In this document: piece by piece, positions 1 through 12,943 of the stretch
Layout of the letters: each line of letters begins with the position of its first letter
Numbering within the stretch: the stretch's first letter is position 1
From: Vanilla planifolia
Taxonomy: Eukaryota; Streptophyta; Magnoliopsida; Asparagales; Orchidaceae
Direction: 5' to 3'
NCBI GenBank assembly: GCA_023846275.1
Contig: CM043875.1
Location: forward strand, 8,489,958 to 8,553,957
Length of the DNA stretch: 64,000 nucleotides
Translations under genes and position numbers: made by a program
The notes under the pieces: generated by a model
Database searches by the model: none
Told to the model about the DNA's origin: nothing
The model's input: only the letters and a program-made list of their open reading frames with translations

Positions 1-429
1 ACCAGGGTTTTTATGATTGTTAAGACTTATTCTTGACATTGTTTTAGAAGTTAAAAATGACTTGTAGTTCTGCCTATCTTTTAAATAAAATTGGAAAAAA
101 TTATAATTAAAAAACTGAGCTCTCTCTTGATGTACAATCGTTTAATAATCTTAAATAATAAACATATATTTATTCATTCTAAACCAAACTCTCCTCCTTG
201 TGCAAGCCCCCAGAGAGCCTTTGACTTATCTGATATTATCTTATTTAAAAAAAATAAAATATTACAAGCTTAAACTTTTCTTTAGCAACAATCTCAAGTA
301 TAAAATGATGATAAAATACTAGTTTTTATCATAAAATATTAGAGTTTTTGTCTATAACGTTGTGAATTTATTATAACAAAATATTTCTATTAGAATTGGC
401 TAAGATTAGTGTAGAAATATTAGCTACAC

Positions 430-800
430 CAATCCAAACCTCTAGTCAAGAGCTTTTCAAAATCCCAAGTTCCTAAGTTGAGCATTAATTAGGCAAGAAA
501 ACTATGATTATTAAAAAACATATAAATGCACATAAAATAATATTTTATTAAATCCATCAATTTTTAAAAATTTGTAATAAATTCAATTGATATTTAGAAA
601 ATTACAATATTTATATTGAGAGATTCCTCTAAATAAACTTTGTTCAAAGACAAATTCAATATCAAATTTAGAATTAATTTTAAGGCATGTTTATTCAAAG
701 TAATATTATTTTGTGATCTAAAAAAATTTTAAATACTAATATCAAATACATATATCAAATATAATAATTAAGCAAAGAAAATATGAGTAATCATAATTTT
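430..800. repeat. LTR-related direct repeat of element A, left copy
   Basis: About 370 bp aligning to 8,252-8,610 in the same orientation, with shared stretches such as the AGCTTTTC-AAATCCC-AAGTTC opening and the TTGTAATAAAT stretch. It lies beside the 3' end of the pol remains, so it is best read as part of the 3' LTR of element A. Confidence 0.6.
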
Positions 801-3479
801 CTTGTCTTTCAAAAATTTCATTTGAAAATTTAAAATAACTCAAAGTATTGACTTTTTATGATAGCTTTAACTTTTTAGGTTATTTTTATTTTAGTTTAAT
901 TATGTTATAATATTTTGATCATAGGAAGCACTTTTTTCTCAAAATTTTGTTTTATTATTCTAATATTCGAATGAGATGCTTTGAATAAGACATAGTTAAC
1001 CAAATTAACAAATATTTTTAATCATATTTAATAATATGTGATGGGTTTAAAATATACTTAGATAAAATATTTAAAATACATCATAAACCCTATTAATTAA
1101 AGAGATATGACCAATTTATACACAATTTATCTCATTTTTAAAATTATTTGAAAATACCCAAAATATTTGGGTCTTAATTTCTTGCCCTACCAAAATAAAT
1201 CATCTAAATTTAATAATGACATACTTGTCTTCTTGAAATTCAACTTTTTTATATTTTATATAAATATTTCTTTTATTTGTCTTACATAATATTGATTTTT
1301 TTTATCAAAATATTTTTTTTCAACAATTTCTTCTACAAAATTTAGCCCAATTAGTTGCTTTTTCATTGCATTGAAAAGCAGCACAATGGAAAATGACATT
1401 TAATTCCATAATGAGTCATTATAATGTTAGATTAAAAATTATTATTATATAAAAAGCCAATTAAAAGCAATTTTTCTAATTTACTCCAAAACCAAATAAT
1501 CTTAATAAACCTTTTAAAGTATTAATTGTTCTTTACGATTGTCCATTAATTTGAGGATAAAAATTATATTAAAATTTAATTAGGTTATAAAAATATTATA
1601 TATATTTTCAAAAATGAGATGTAAATTTTATGTCTCTATTAAAAACAATGACTTTTATCACCTCATAAGATTCTATTGCACATAAATTTGTGCTAATTTT
1701 TCTACTAAATAGTGGATCAAATTATTATAAAATAAGCTAATTTAGTCAAATGGTGGATTAATACCCATACAACATCATATCCAACAGGCATTATGGGTAG
1801 CCAAACCTATTTCCATTTAAAAATTGGCAATGGTTAGAATAACTCATTGTTCTTTGCTATTCATTTTCCACATTGGGAAACTATACATTATCCGACCTAA
1901 TTTATAACATCTCTCAACCCAGGCTATTATTATCTCTATTTGAGTTTTGAATATGTTTTATTACTTTTAGATGTATAAAATATTAAAAACTAATTAATTT
2001 TTAATAATAATTGTTTAATTTCTTATACTAAAAATGTATAAGAGAACTTAAAAAATGCAATATCAAGTGCAAAATTGGATATCTAACCTTGACTTCTTTA
2101 ATCAATGTCTTTCATTCTTCATCTTGCAATTAATCATTCTCAATGTATTTAAACCAAATACATCTGATAAATAAGTGGTGCAACATCATAAATATTTTTT
2201 CTTCTTTTTGTAAGTGTAATTTATCAATTTCAAGAATGCTTGTCATACACCAAGTTAAGTTGACATTAAATTGAGTCTTATTTTCCTTCTTAAAGTATTA
2301 TAAATGATTTTTTCTTTATTAAGATGATAAGAAATTTTTAAATCATAATCTTTAATAAATTTAAGCAATTATCTTTATCTCAAATTTAATTCTTAAAAAT
2401 AAAATATTATTTAAACTTTGATAGCTCAAGAGACCTCACATTGAACAATATAATGATAATTTTGTCACATTTTAAAAGTAAATACAAATGTTGCAAGCTT
2501 CAAATCATAAATAAGATGATTTTCTCATATGATTTCAATTATTTAGAACCATAAGCAATGACTTTATTAAGTTATTAAGTGAAAATGAATACATGAATCT
2601 CACAAGGGGGTGAATTATGAGTTTTAAAATAATTTTTATTATTTTTTATTATGATTATTTTTCAAAAATTATTTTATAAAAATAATTTCATGTTAATAAA
2701 AAATTTTGATTTATAAATATATTAATTTATTATTTTTATGATTAAGAAAAATGAAAACAAAAATTAAAATGATACAACAAAATTTTTAGATGATTTGGTT
2801 CAAACTAGAATCCATGTCCAACCCAACTAAAACTAGAAAAAACTCTACTAATAAAAGAGTTATAACTTGAGTTTTTTTTTCTATTATTCACCTCTAATCT
2901 ACTTAAGGTTTATCTTTATGGTTCACCTTCAATCTACTAGTTTTTGATAATTCAACTATAATCCAAACTTTTACAAGCTCAAATCTAACTTGGGTGTTTA
3001 CGATATCAGACTGAACTCGGGCTTTTGCAAATGCCTCACCATCCAACCTAAAAGAAAAAGAAAAATACAACAATAAAAAAAAATTTAATAAAAATGTACA
3101 AATTATTTTATGCTTGTTGATGAATATATAAAACACATATAACTTAAAATCTTGAAGAAAATTGAGAAAATAAAAGTTTAAAAAAATTAGGCTTAGTTGA
3201 AATAATTTGAAAAGTAATCGTAAACTGTAGGTGTTGTGAGGAGAAATTTACTTTAATAGAATATGATGCATCCCTTCTTTGAGACGTTAAAATATTGTTC
3301 ACATTTATTAATTATCTCATTTACAATGATTAAGTATTTATAAAAATATTTTACTCATAATCATTAGAAAGACAAGCAAAAGCCTTTTGAAAAGTTGCTT
3401 CCAAACAACCTAAAATGCTTTTCCAAACAGGTCAAAAAATATTCTTAAAAAACTGTTGCAATGACATATATAACGACTA

Positions 3480-4260
3480 GTTATTTAGCAATTAGATATG
3501 ATTGACTGGAGCCGTTGGATCGTCTCATAGGAGATTTTAACTATCCAATCAAACGCCATAAAGGTGGATGAGTTCTAGAGATTGGATCAAGCTAGATTAA
3601 ATATGGGCTATTCGATCAACTCGAATGAGATCTTAATTGTTCGATTCATCAACAATAAAGATAGATTAAATCTAAACTATTGGATTCAAATAGGACAGAT
3701 TTGAGTCATTAGATAAAGGATAGATTATTTCAAATGGTGGAAATAAGCAAAGTGGTTTGATGAAGTTAGGCGTGATCTTGGTTGTCCAAGAAGAGCTTAG
3801 AAGCAGGGCTTAAAGGATGGTGAGGGCGTTTAACCATCCGATCAATGATCGAATAAGAGGAAATTGTGCATGCTTAAGCCACTGCAGATTATGTGAGAAT
3901 ATAGTCCCATATTACAATATAAGAAATCGTTTTACACTTTATAATTGTTAGCACTTGTATCATACGTGGGCCTAATTGAGGCTAGTTCCCCCTTGTGCAG
4001 TCAAGATTTAACACTTGGGCATACGCGATCTAATAGGATTTTGTGTATGGGTCCGATCAGACCTGTACGCATATATGTTTTGAGTTCGGCCTGGTTCGAT
4101 CCTACACCTTACCCCATCCAGTTCAGGTTGTACAGTTACCAAGATCGGGCTCAAACCTATTTAGTTCTAAGTGTGTCCTGACCTGAAGCTGCAAGTGCCT
4201 TTCAGGTTTGTGCAGCTCAAGAGCTTTGATTTTAGATACAAGCTTGGGATGTGAGGGTAA
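3480..4260. other. GC-richer block of unknown origin inside element A
   Basis: About 780 bp with clearly higher GC than the flanking sequence, lying between the RT-like and integrase-like parts of element A. It has no convincing coding frame; the 78-codon frame at 3,945-4,181 resembles nothing I know. A GGTTCGATCC at 4,093-4,102 matches the consensus of a pol III B box, and a TAGTCCCATATTA string near 3,903 resembles motifs of some plant LTRs. No clean terminal repeats or target duplication could be drawn. It may be a SINE-like or LTR-derived insertion, or captured host DNA. Confidence 0.4.
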
Positions 4261-6199
4261 TTTTTTTTAAATATGACAAATTTAACATAATTATTTTTTT
4301 ATTTAGTCAAGATTTAATAATAAACTTAACATGAAATTTGACAGAGATGCATAAGTAGGATTTAACCAATGAAAGAATTATTGAAAAATAAAAGCATATA
4401 TTTCTTAAATCAATGAATGGCTTAAGTAAGATTTGATCCAAGAGAAAAATAGGAAAAAAATGAAATACTATATGTTTTTTAAATCAAAAACATGATAGAA
4501 CAATCAGATATTTGAGTTAGAATCTCAAAATGAGATGAATAAAAATGTGTATTGTAATTAACAAACTAACATTCTATTCAATAACAAAAAAAATCTCTTC
4601 AAATTTGATCTCATGTATTCAATACTTGAAGCTTTCTGAACACTCCAAGATACTTTAAAGACTACTAGTGCACTATATTCAAAAATACATGGCTTGTTCT
4701 TTACACTTAAACTTATTTCATACTAAACAAGTCTATTAAAATAAAATATTAAATATTTAAGACTTGACTCATCAAACATAAGGGTGACATAACATGTTAC
4801 ATCAACTCATATCTAATACCTTAATATAAAGTTTTGTTGAAAATTTGATATTCTTTTGGACCTTTAGGTAAAAGCTAAACTACTAAAGTCAACTTTTCCT
4901 TCAAGATTTGAAAAATATCCTTACAATTTAAATCATATGCAAATTTTACTACTTTCTAAATTAATCTTGTCAAAGATGTAATGATTTGTGAGAAACATTT
5001 AACAAATTTTCAACACATTCAATAGCCTGCGTCAATCCATAATTGTAACTATTTTTTGAATATCTATAAAACTTCCATATATGTTTGCATTATACTCTAA
5101 GAAAAAAAAAATTGAGATAACTAAAACTCACACTTAGAAAACTTAACAAATAACTAATAATATCTTTTAAACCTATAAAATAGTATGTAAATATCAATCA
5201 TACTCTTCAAAAGATTTGAAATGTATAAGAATATTATTTATAAAAATGAACACAAATTGATCCAATTATTTCTTAAATATTTTATTTATCAAATCCATAA
5301 ACACAATAGGGTCAATGATAATATCAAAAGATAAAACCAAAAAATTTAATGCTCATATCAAGTTCTAAATGTTGCTCGCTGTATATCCTTTTTTTGTACT
5401 TTCAAATGATGCTAGTTAGATCTCAAATTAGTTTTTAAGAAAATTATTACTCTCTATAACTATCTAAAAGATCATCAATTCTTGACAAAGAGTATTTATT
5501 TTTATTCAAATTTGTAACCAAAAATAACATTTAAAATAAATAAAGTATAACTATCCTCACTCATATGAAAACCTCCTAAATATCAAGTTTAGCCTCTAAC
5601 TCAATATTTAAACTTTTCTTAAATTATTTAATTACTTAATTAACAAGATTTTCTTAAACTATTTAATTACTTTCCCAAGATTATCAAATACTCTAATACC
5701 ATCTTATCACATTTTACATAACAAATATATTCTCATATTACCCCTAATAATTTTAAGATTTAAAAAAATCAAATTTTAAAAATAATTAAAAAAACAACCT
5801 AACCAAATAATAAATATGATCACAAGTAACTCTTCATTATTTTCACATCTTCAAATTTTGACTAAAAAACCTTTCAATTTTAAAAATCAAACGAACAAAC
5901 CTTCACCAAAATTGTTTATTTTTTCATATGCATACAATAAAATTTTACCACAATTCTTAAAACAAAAAATATCACATTTTTATTAAACAAAATCCAATAT
6001 ACTAAACCACAAAATAGAAACTCACATTACAAATCAACAAAAAAATAAGAACATAATACACAATCAACAAAAAAAATCTCTAACAAAACTATACATATAT
6101 TACATCAAAGACAATACCACATATATCCACAATACAAAATACCTTGCCAGCTATTCTCGAGAATCTAAGCCATACATTATTAGCTTCTCCTTTTCAATG

Positions 6200-8250
6200 A
6201 GTACCTATATTATACCCTGTAATATAAATACAAGAATCAACATACAAACTAACCAAATTAAAAATTACTTAATACGAATAATATAAATACAAAAAAGATA
6301 AATGTAATCAAATCCAAAGCATTGAAACAAATACATGACAACTATAAAATAATAATAAATAATTATAACTTTACAATACAATAAGAAAATTATAATATCT
6401 TTATGATATATATACACTATTATAATTTATAACAAAAATATAAGAACTCATTTTTCATCTTAATTTCAAAAATACTTTTTATTATAACAGTTTACATTTA
6501 TTTATAATATTCTTATAAATTTCAAAATATTATATCCTTTTTCCCATGTTAATCTTATTCTCAAATTTCTTATCACATTTTAATTAATATCTTATTATAT
6601 CAATAATTAAATCACATAACAAATAATAACTACTATATCACATAGCAAACATCTCCAATCATTTTTCTAAAAACCTTTACTATCAAATCACACCCAACAA
6701 ACAACATTTCTTAATCACATAACAAATTGTTTTAAACATAATATCAAATGCCAGAGGCTCTAGATATGTTAGATCACACAACCACTATGAAAAAAATTCA
6801 TAAAAACACAATATGTATCATTAATTCACTCATATATCTTATAGAATGTGAGACTTGATAGAAATGAATTATTTCATATATCTTTCCTTCTATATCACTT
6901 TATTGCTTCACATAAAATTCCTCTTCGTCACATCATGCTAATTGATACATGCGTTTGTGCATGCGAGTTGGTGGGTATGTCTGAGCACGCATCGGTGGGT
7001 GTGCGTGCATGCATGCATGTGTGTATGCATGTGTACGTGTGAACATGTGCATATGTGTGTGTTGCTATTCACAAAATAAACTCATATTTTATATGGATGT
7101 ATTGTTCTCAAATTTCTGTAAGTGTTAGTAGACACATAATTATTTAATATGCATATATGAGTCAAAGATGTCATACTATTTGCTCAAATTTATGCAATAC
7201 ATAAAGTGTAAATTAATAACTGCTTCAATCATAATTATTTCAAACATGACAGTTCTATTAATTTTCTTTTGATTTTTTACTTTCTAAACAATAGAAATAA
7301 ACACAAAGATCACAATACACCCATTCCAAATATTATATTTAATTTGCTTATCTTATTTACATAATAACTTTTCTAAACACTACAATTTATCAAAAATTAG
7401 TTTTCTCAAATTTTACTATGTATGACAATAATAAGCTGATACAAATCAAAAAAATCATACATGTAAAACCTTAAGATCATACCATACTATATCTCATGCA
7501 TATAACACTAATAAATTTCAGCACAATTTTTCAAAAATTTTATTTTAATAAATATTTCCATTTGCTCTTATCGTTATAATCCTAAAAAGTAGAAAAAACC
7601 ATAATGCTTTCAACAACAACAAACCAAGACATAAGAAGAATCCAACAATCTAAATGCTGCATATACAAACTTACCGTATATTCGATTATACTTCATGCTT
7701 CAACAACACAACTTTCTTCGTTAAAATCTCTAAAGAACTATGCAACAATATCTCTTCTACTCTTGTGCTATTACTGGCCTCTCTTTATCCTCAAATTCCA
7801 CAAAAATAAATACAACTTCCCATAAGAGAAACAGAGAAACAAATTCCAAATTTAGAAAACAACACCTTTCAATCAACTTCAACTTTCCTTTCAAATGAAG
7901 GAAATTCCAAAGTACAACTTCAACTTTTTTCTCTAACTAAAAACCTACCAATACCACAACAAAATCCTTTTCATTCCCTTAAAATCCACTTAGCAGTGGA
8001 AGTGATAAAAAGAAAAAAGTTAAGAAATGCTTCTAAACCCAAAAAACACACCAATCTCACAACCTTTCCTTTCAAATGCTACCTTAGACAGGGTTTCTCT
8101 CTGATTTCATTACCACATTAGCCTTCAACCTCCTTCCTTTTGTTCTCCAAACTCCAGCCGAACCAATATTAAGCAAGGAAGGACTCCAATCAAACCTCAA
8201 GTACCACTCTTCTCTTTATTTTCCTCCATCAGACACAAACCAGTGAATAT
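6200..8250. other. No gene seen; probably mostly 5' LTR of element A
   Basis: AT-rich sequence with short open frames only (6,848-7,042 and 7,604-7,825), neither resembling a known protein. Its position between the pol remains and the 8,252-8,610 repeat suggests the rest of the right-hand LTR, but its partner would lie largely outside the window, so this cannot be confirmed here. Confidence 0.35.
6950..7060. repeat. Purine-pyrimidine alternating GT/GCATGC-rich simple sequence
   Basis: Dense GTGTGT, GCATGCATGC and GTGCGTGC steps make an alternating purine-pyrimidine tract of the kind able to adopt Z-form. It underlies the Cys/Val-rich look of the frame at 6,848-7,042, which I do not regard as a gene. 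Confidence 0.6.
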
Positions 8251-8251
8251 A

Positions 8252-8610
8252 ATCGGTTAGAAAGCTTTTCGAAATCCCCAAGTTCTTTAAGTAGAGCATC
8301 TGATGGGGAGAAAAACTTAAAAGCTGCGATTATTAAAAAAAACATACAATATATATAAATAATACTTTATTTAATCTCAATAATTTTTAAAAAATTGTAA
8401 TAAATCAATTTATCTTCAAAAATTATGATATGTATACCAGTGGTTTCCTCTAGGTGAACTCCATCCAAAAACATGCTTAACACCAATTTTCACGTCTTTC
8501 GAAATAAGTCAAAATAATATTATTTTATTTTAATTTAAAAATGATATAAAATAGTAATATCAAATACTTATATTAAAGGTCATAAAAATCAAATTTATCA
8601 AGGAAAACTA
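8252..8610. repeat. LTR-related direct repeat of element A, right copy
   Basis: Partner of 430-800. It includes the same run from the AGCTTTTC start through TTGTAATAAAT and the AATATCAAATAC stretch. Divergence is high and includes small length differences, which points to an old element. Confidence 0.6.
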
Positions 8611-8619
8611 TAAACCCTT

Positions 8620-9780
8620 GCCCTACTAGACCAAAGGATAAGGGTTTACACCTCTAATCTTCTTGAGAAAAGTTGGAATTAAAATTTCGTGAAATAATGG
8701 TCGGAGTGGATCCCCTCATATTAGTCTCAAGAAGATGCCAAAGAGAACATGTAACACAATATTCATAGTTAGCATAGATCGTGTATAGGCTATTTTTTGT
8801 AGCTAACATCCATTGAAAAGGCTAGCTTCGAAGAGTGGAGTCACAAGCTGACTAGGTTCAAATTCCCAAGAATGATGATGCCTTCAAACATCCCAAGTAC
8901 TAGAGAGAAGGCAAAACTCCACTATTGACCAACTAGGTGATCAACATCCCTTCTACAAAAACTTCAGATGCAATTTGCAACAAAAATATACAAGGGGCCA
9001 TAGCATTTAATGAAGTTTTAGAAATTATTAAGCAAAGGGAAACCACTTGCTATAGGATACATTGACCTAAACATAATCATCTGGATGTCCAACATCTACA
9101 TTGTCCAAGTTAAAGGTCCTAATCAAGGACCTTACCTTCCAAAGATTAAACTACTTCAATCTCTTTGTCACAACACCACAATTCATGCCACATGTAGACG
9201 CAACTAATGGTGGCCCACGTTACAATCTATAGAAAACCTCTTCTTAAATAGAGAAGGAATCAAAATCTTAAAAACAAAACCTTAATTGAATGTATCAATG
9301 AAAAATAATTGAAGTTGTTGCATCATCACTATCTGATATACCTTCACAAAGAAAATTAAATAATTACTTTTTAAAACTATCTTATATGCTTTCACATTTA
9401 AAAAAAAATAATTAAGCAATTTATCTTTAAAACTATATTTTTTAAAAAATATTTTGTTGTTATCAACTCCAACTTAATTAAACATTACAATAAAAAGCAT
9501 GACGAAAGATGACTCCTTGTCTCACATCCTTATTACCTAAAGCAGATTTTTCTTTACTAATCTATCTATAAAAGCACATGATTTTTCCTTTGTAATGAAC
9601 AATAGCTCAATTATGGTTTTCACAAACAAATTGCAACTTCAATAAATTTATAAAAAAAGTTCACTTCGTATCAATATTTTAATACTTTTGCTACATCTTA
9701 TTAATTATTTTAACCAAACCATTAATTAAGAATATCAAAGTAGTGAAGTTGTAAGGTAAAAAAAATTATAGAAAGCTAAA
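8620..9780. other. Unassigned intergenic sequence
   Basis: No open frame above 60 codons and no motif I can name. Parts (about 8,690-9,260) are less AT-rich than the surroundings and may be decayed coding sequence of an unrecognised element. Confidence 0.4.
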
Positions 9781-10822
9781 TACAAGCCATAAGGGGAAAG
9801 AACAGGATAGAAATGACCACTTGGGGAGTCAAGGGGCTTACTTTAAGTCCTTAATCGATGAAAAGCAAATGTGGCAACATAAAGGAGAAATGAAAGAAAT
9901 GAATAGGGAATGGAGGCCAACGGACGGATCGAGGACTTGCTATCAATTCTGTTTCTACGAAGTTAAGGGTAGAGTAGAAAGCATGAAGGTGATAGTGATG
10001 GTCTCTTGAACAAGCTTTCTATGGAATATAAGTTTTCAAAAGATTACCACATTTCTTCCAATGAATCGCCTTTGTTGCCAAATCTCCTTGCGGCATGGCA
10101 GAGTAAAAGGATTAAAATGCCTATTGCAGATAAGCGAGTTGGAATGTAGAAGATAGGAACAATTGTCCCTTTCTAAGCAAATTCAAATAAAGTAACAAAG
10201 AAATTGATTGAAAAGCATTAACTTAACAAAAGAACACCAACAAAAAGAGAGGTGGAAGAGCACAGACTAAGAGTTATGCAAAAAACCCTAAAACTAGATA
10301 AAACACGTTCTTCAATGTGCGATAGAGGGCATCTCTCTCTCTCTCTCTGTGATCCTAAAATATGAGATTTTGTGAAATACAAGGGTTCCATCAAATTTGA
10401 GCTTTAAGAGCATTCTTTATGTAAAAAAATTGTTTCAAATGGGATGATTCAAACATAGGTTTGGCAAGTACAATAGGCACTTCAACTCGGTATTCAACCA
10501 CCAACCCTTCAAATGGTGATCTCAATCGCCACCATCTAATCGCTTGGATTCACTCTAATAAAAGAGAAGCTCTTCTATTGCCATCGTTCAAAATTTCTTT
10601 TAATCCAAAACCACATTAGATGGTCTGATTTCCTTATGAAATATTCTAATCACCTATAACTACAAATGATCTAACTCTATAACTCATTAATTTCTCACTT
10701 TTGATGTTCATACCTTAAAAATTGTTATAAACATTGTCCTTGCATCCACACCATTACACAAATTGATCTACATATCTTTTTATGACATTAATTACCTCCT
10801 ATCATTTGTCAAATTCCCAACA
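9780..10822 (-). repeat. Probable 3' LTR of the minus-strand Ty1/copia fossil
   Basis: On the minus strand a TGTTGGGAATTTGAC start at 10,822 directly follows copia pol remains, which is the layout of a copia 3' LTR. A short CT microsatellite lies at about 10,333-10,350, and an unplaced 62-codon frame at 9,821-10,009. The far end of the LTR was not found; 9,780 is only where the composition changes. Confidence 0.4.
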
Positions 10823-12938
10823 TGACGATACTTAGAATTGTATAAGCTTTGTATTTAGAGTAAAAAGACAAGATTCCTCACCAAGTAGACATCACTTTGA
10901 TGTCAATGAATAGCTTATTCCTTTCCAGTATCTTTCAAAATATATTCCCAACTAGAACTAGTACTCCCTACCTCAAAGTAGATATATGTCCAATATCAAT
11001 GATAGAAAGTGAAATAGTCTTTTGAATCTTGACATTTGACTAATAGCAATTCCATCTAAAGTAAAAGCATAAACAAAAGTACTTTTCTTGTTATCTAAGT
11101 CATAACCAAAATATGCCTACAAAAATAACTTTTTCTTCTTGAAAAATGCTGCCATATTGATAATACCTACAACATATCTGAGAAAGTACTTGACAAACTA
11201 TCAATGCTTTAAACCTAGATATGATATGCATCTACTCACAACTTGTACACAAACAAAATCTAGTCTATTACACATTATAAGGTAATATTCCCATCCATGA
11301 CTACATTTCTCTTTAGTGATGACTCCATGAATAGTCCTAAATATCCTATCAAAAAAGAATACTTCTAAGCTTGGCTTTCTTGACTTCAAATCTATTCAAC
11401 AAATTCATGACATGGTTAAATTGTGATATTGTTCATTTACAACTACAAATGTGATCTTCATGCCATGAGTGTGATTTACTGCTGAAGTCTTTCATCTTAA
11501 AACCCTTCTAAAATATGATGTTTCAACCAATTGATTTTCCTTGTGCTAGAATTTATAATTAACATATCATCTATATGTAACAATAATAAAAAACAAAAAT
11601 CACCATAAATTCTATAATAATAATAGTGGTCATCTTGCATATTGTACATATAAATGAAAGTATCAAACTATTTTTATCACTTCCTTGGATCATATCATAG
11701 ACACACATACTAATTGTACAGTTCCCATAAAACCTTGAAGTCTTATCATGTTATATGTTTTCTTCCAAATTAAGATAAAGATAAAAAGTTTTTACATCAA
11801 CTGTTCTAAAAACAAGTCTTTATAAATAGCAGTACTCAAGATTGGTCTAATTCAGTCCATTTAATAAGTTAAAATATTTCATTGTACTTAATATGTTTTT
11901 TCTACAACCTTTTTCAGTTCAAAGCCTTTAACAATGTTGCCTTATACTTCATACAACATCAGTTTTCTTTATTTATTCTAGATACCAAAATACATTGCAC
12001 AATTCTCTTTGTGCATGGGAGATAACTCTCAACTTCTATTCTTCTACACTGAGTGGAACCCATCCAACTCCCACATGCCAAAACCTTCAGGATGTGTTGC
12101 TTCAAAATGACTTCGTGACTCACAAAATCAGTGAAAAGCAAATAATTTAAAGATCATATCTTTATAGAGCTTAGGTCTGCTCAAAGTATGTTCAAGAGGA
12201 GTTTCCAATAGTCTAGATCAAGCTTCTAATTAAAGTATTAAATGATAAGTCCTTAAAGCTGAAAATCCATGTACACTCCCTCTAACAAAAATTTCCTTTA
12301 CATTTAGCACGCTCCATTAAATTCCAAAACAAATTTATCTTTGTATATTCTAATTTCATAAAAAGTTGCATCATTGATTCTAATTATTGTTTTATTTTTA
12401 TTCATCCGTAAAACTAGAGCCAAAATAATTATCTATGTATCCATGAAATAGCATTCCATTGTTTTGGCATTTAATCAACACCCATATGCTCATAAAAAGC
12501 AATACAAAAAATTCAAATGAAAGGGATTTACCTAATTTATCACCCACTCTTCCTATGAAAATATGAATTTTAGAAGAATCGTATGTCCTATCTTGAGTAG
12601 ATAAGTCATTATATCTATTGCATATACTCAAAAGGATTTGAGTAAGCTTATGGACGCTCATGCTTCTAGTACATTCATTATAAGTCCAAATCGTCCTCTT
12701 AATAACTCCATTATCTTAACACGTGTTTGGTATTGCTTTAACCATTTTGAGCTTTCACCTTTACAAAAACCCATGAACTCCTTACAATCATATTTTTTAC
12801 CATTGTCAAATTTCAAACATTTTCAAATGTAGTTTAAATTTCAAGCCAAACTTCTACTTAAAAATAAAGAAAACAATACATTTATTAAAAACATAAGCTC
12901 ATACCTTCCCAAAAGTCATCAATGAAAGTAACACAATA
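10823..12938 (-). mobile_element. Ty1/copia fossil, integrase to RT/RNase H part (left half)
   Basis: Minus-strand copia pol remains. An integrase-core-like stretch is seen near 12,940-12,700 and RT-like sequence at about 12,100-11,100, including the region that matches the copia RT active-site neighbourhood near 11,570. The 3' LTR begins at 10,822. The rest of this element (gag knuckle and pre-integrase region) lies at 21,754-22,400, because the plus-strand copia at 12,944-21,748 was inserted into it. It is broken with many breaks and is older than the insertion it carries. Confidence 0.7.
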
Positions 12939-12943
12939 GTTAC
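12939..12943. repeat. Target-site duplication GTTAC, left
   Basis: GTTAC directly before the left LTR of the plus-strand copia; the same five bases follow the right LTR at 21,749-21,753. Five bases is the usual copia duplication length. Confidence 0.7.

Larger units (their letters stand above)
1..8620 (-). mobile_element. Ty3/gypsy chromovirus fossil A (window opens inside its 3' LTR)
   Basis: Minus-strand remains of a Ty3/gypsy element. Reading right to left, reverse-transcriptase-like sequence is seen at about 5,500-5,000, an integrase core with recognisable family wording at about 1,850-1,250, and a pol end resembling the C-terminal tail of chromoviruses at about 960-820. The same tail is recognisable in elements B and C. 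Homologous blocks at 430-800 and 8,252-8,610 sit where the two LTRs should be, which gives the outer limits; the left LTR probably begins before the window. No clear gag was found. The copy is broken, with many breaks, and looks old. A GC-richer block at 3,480-4,260 looks like a later insertion between the RT and integrase parts. Domain order and orientation are fairly secure; the exact limits are not. Confidence 0.7.

Noticed and set aside
4093-4102. B-box-like GGTTCGATCC suggesting a tRNA gene
   Set aside because: No cloverleaf and no A box at the right distance; only a possible trace of a pol III-derived repeat.
3945-4181. 78-codon frame
   Set aside because: Lies in the GC-richer block and has no recognisable motif.
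9821-10009. 62-codon frame with normal-looking composition
   Set aside because: No family resemblance; position suggests copia LTR sequence.
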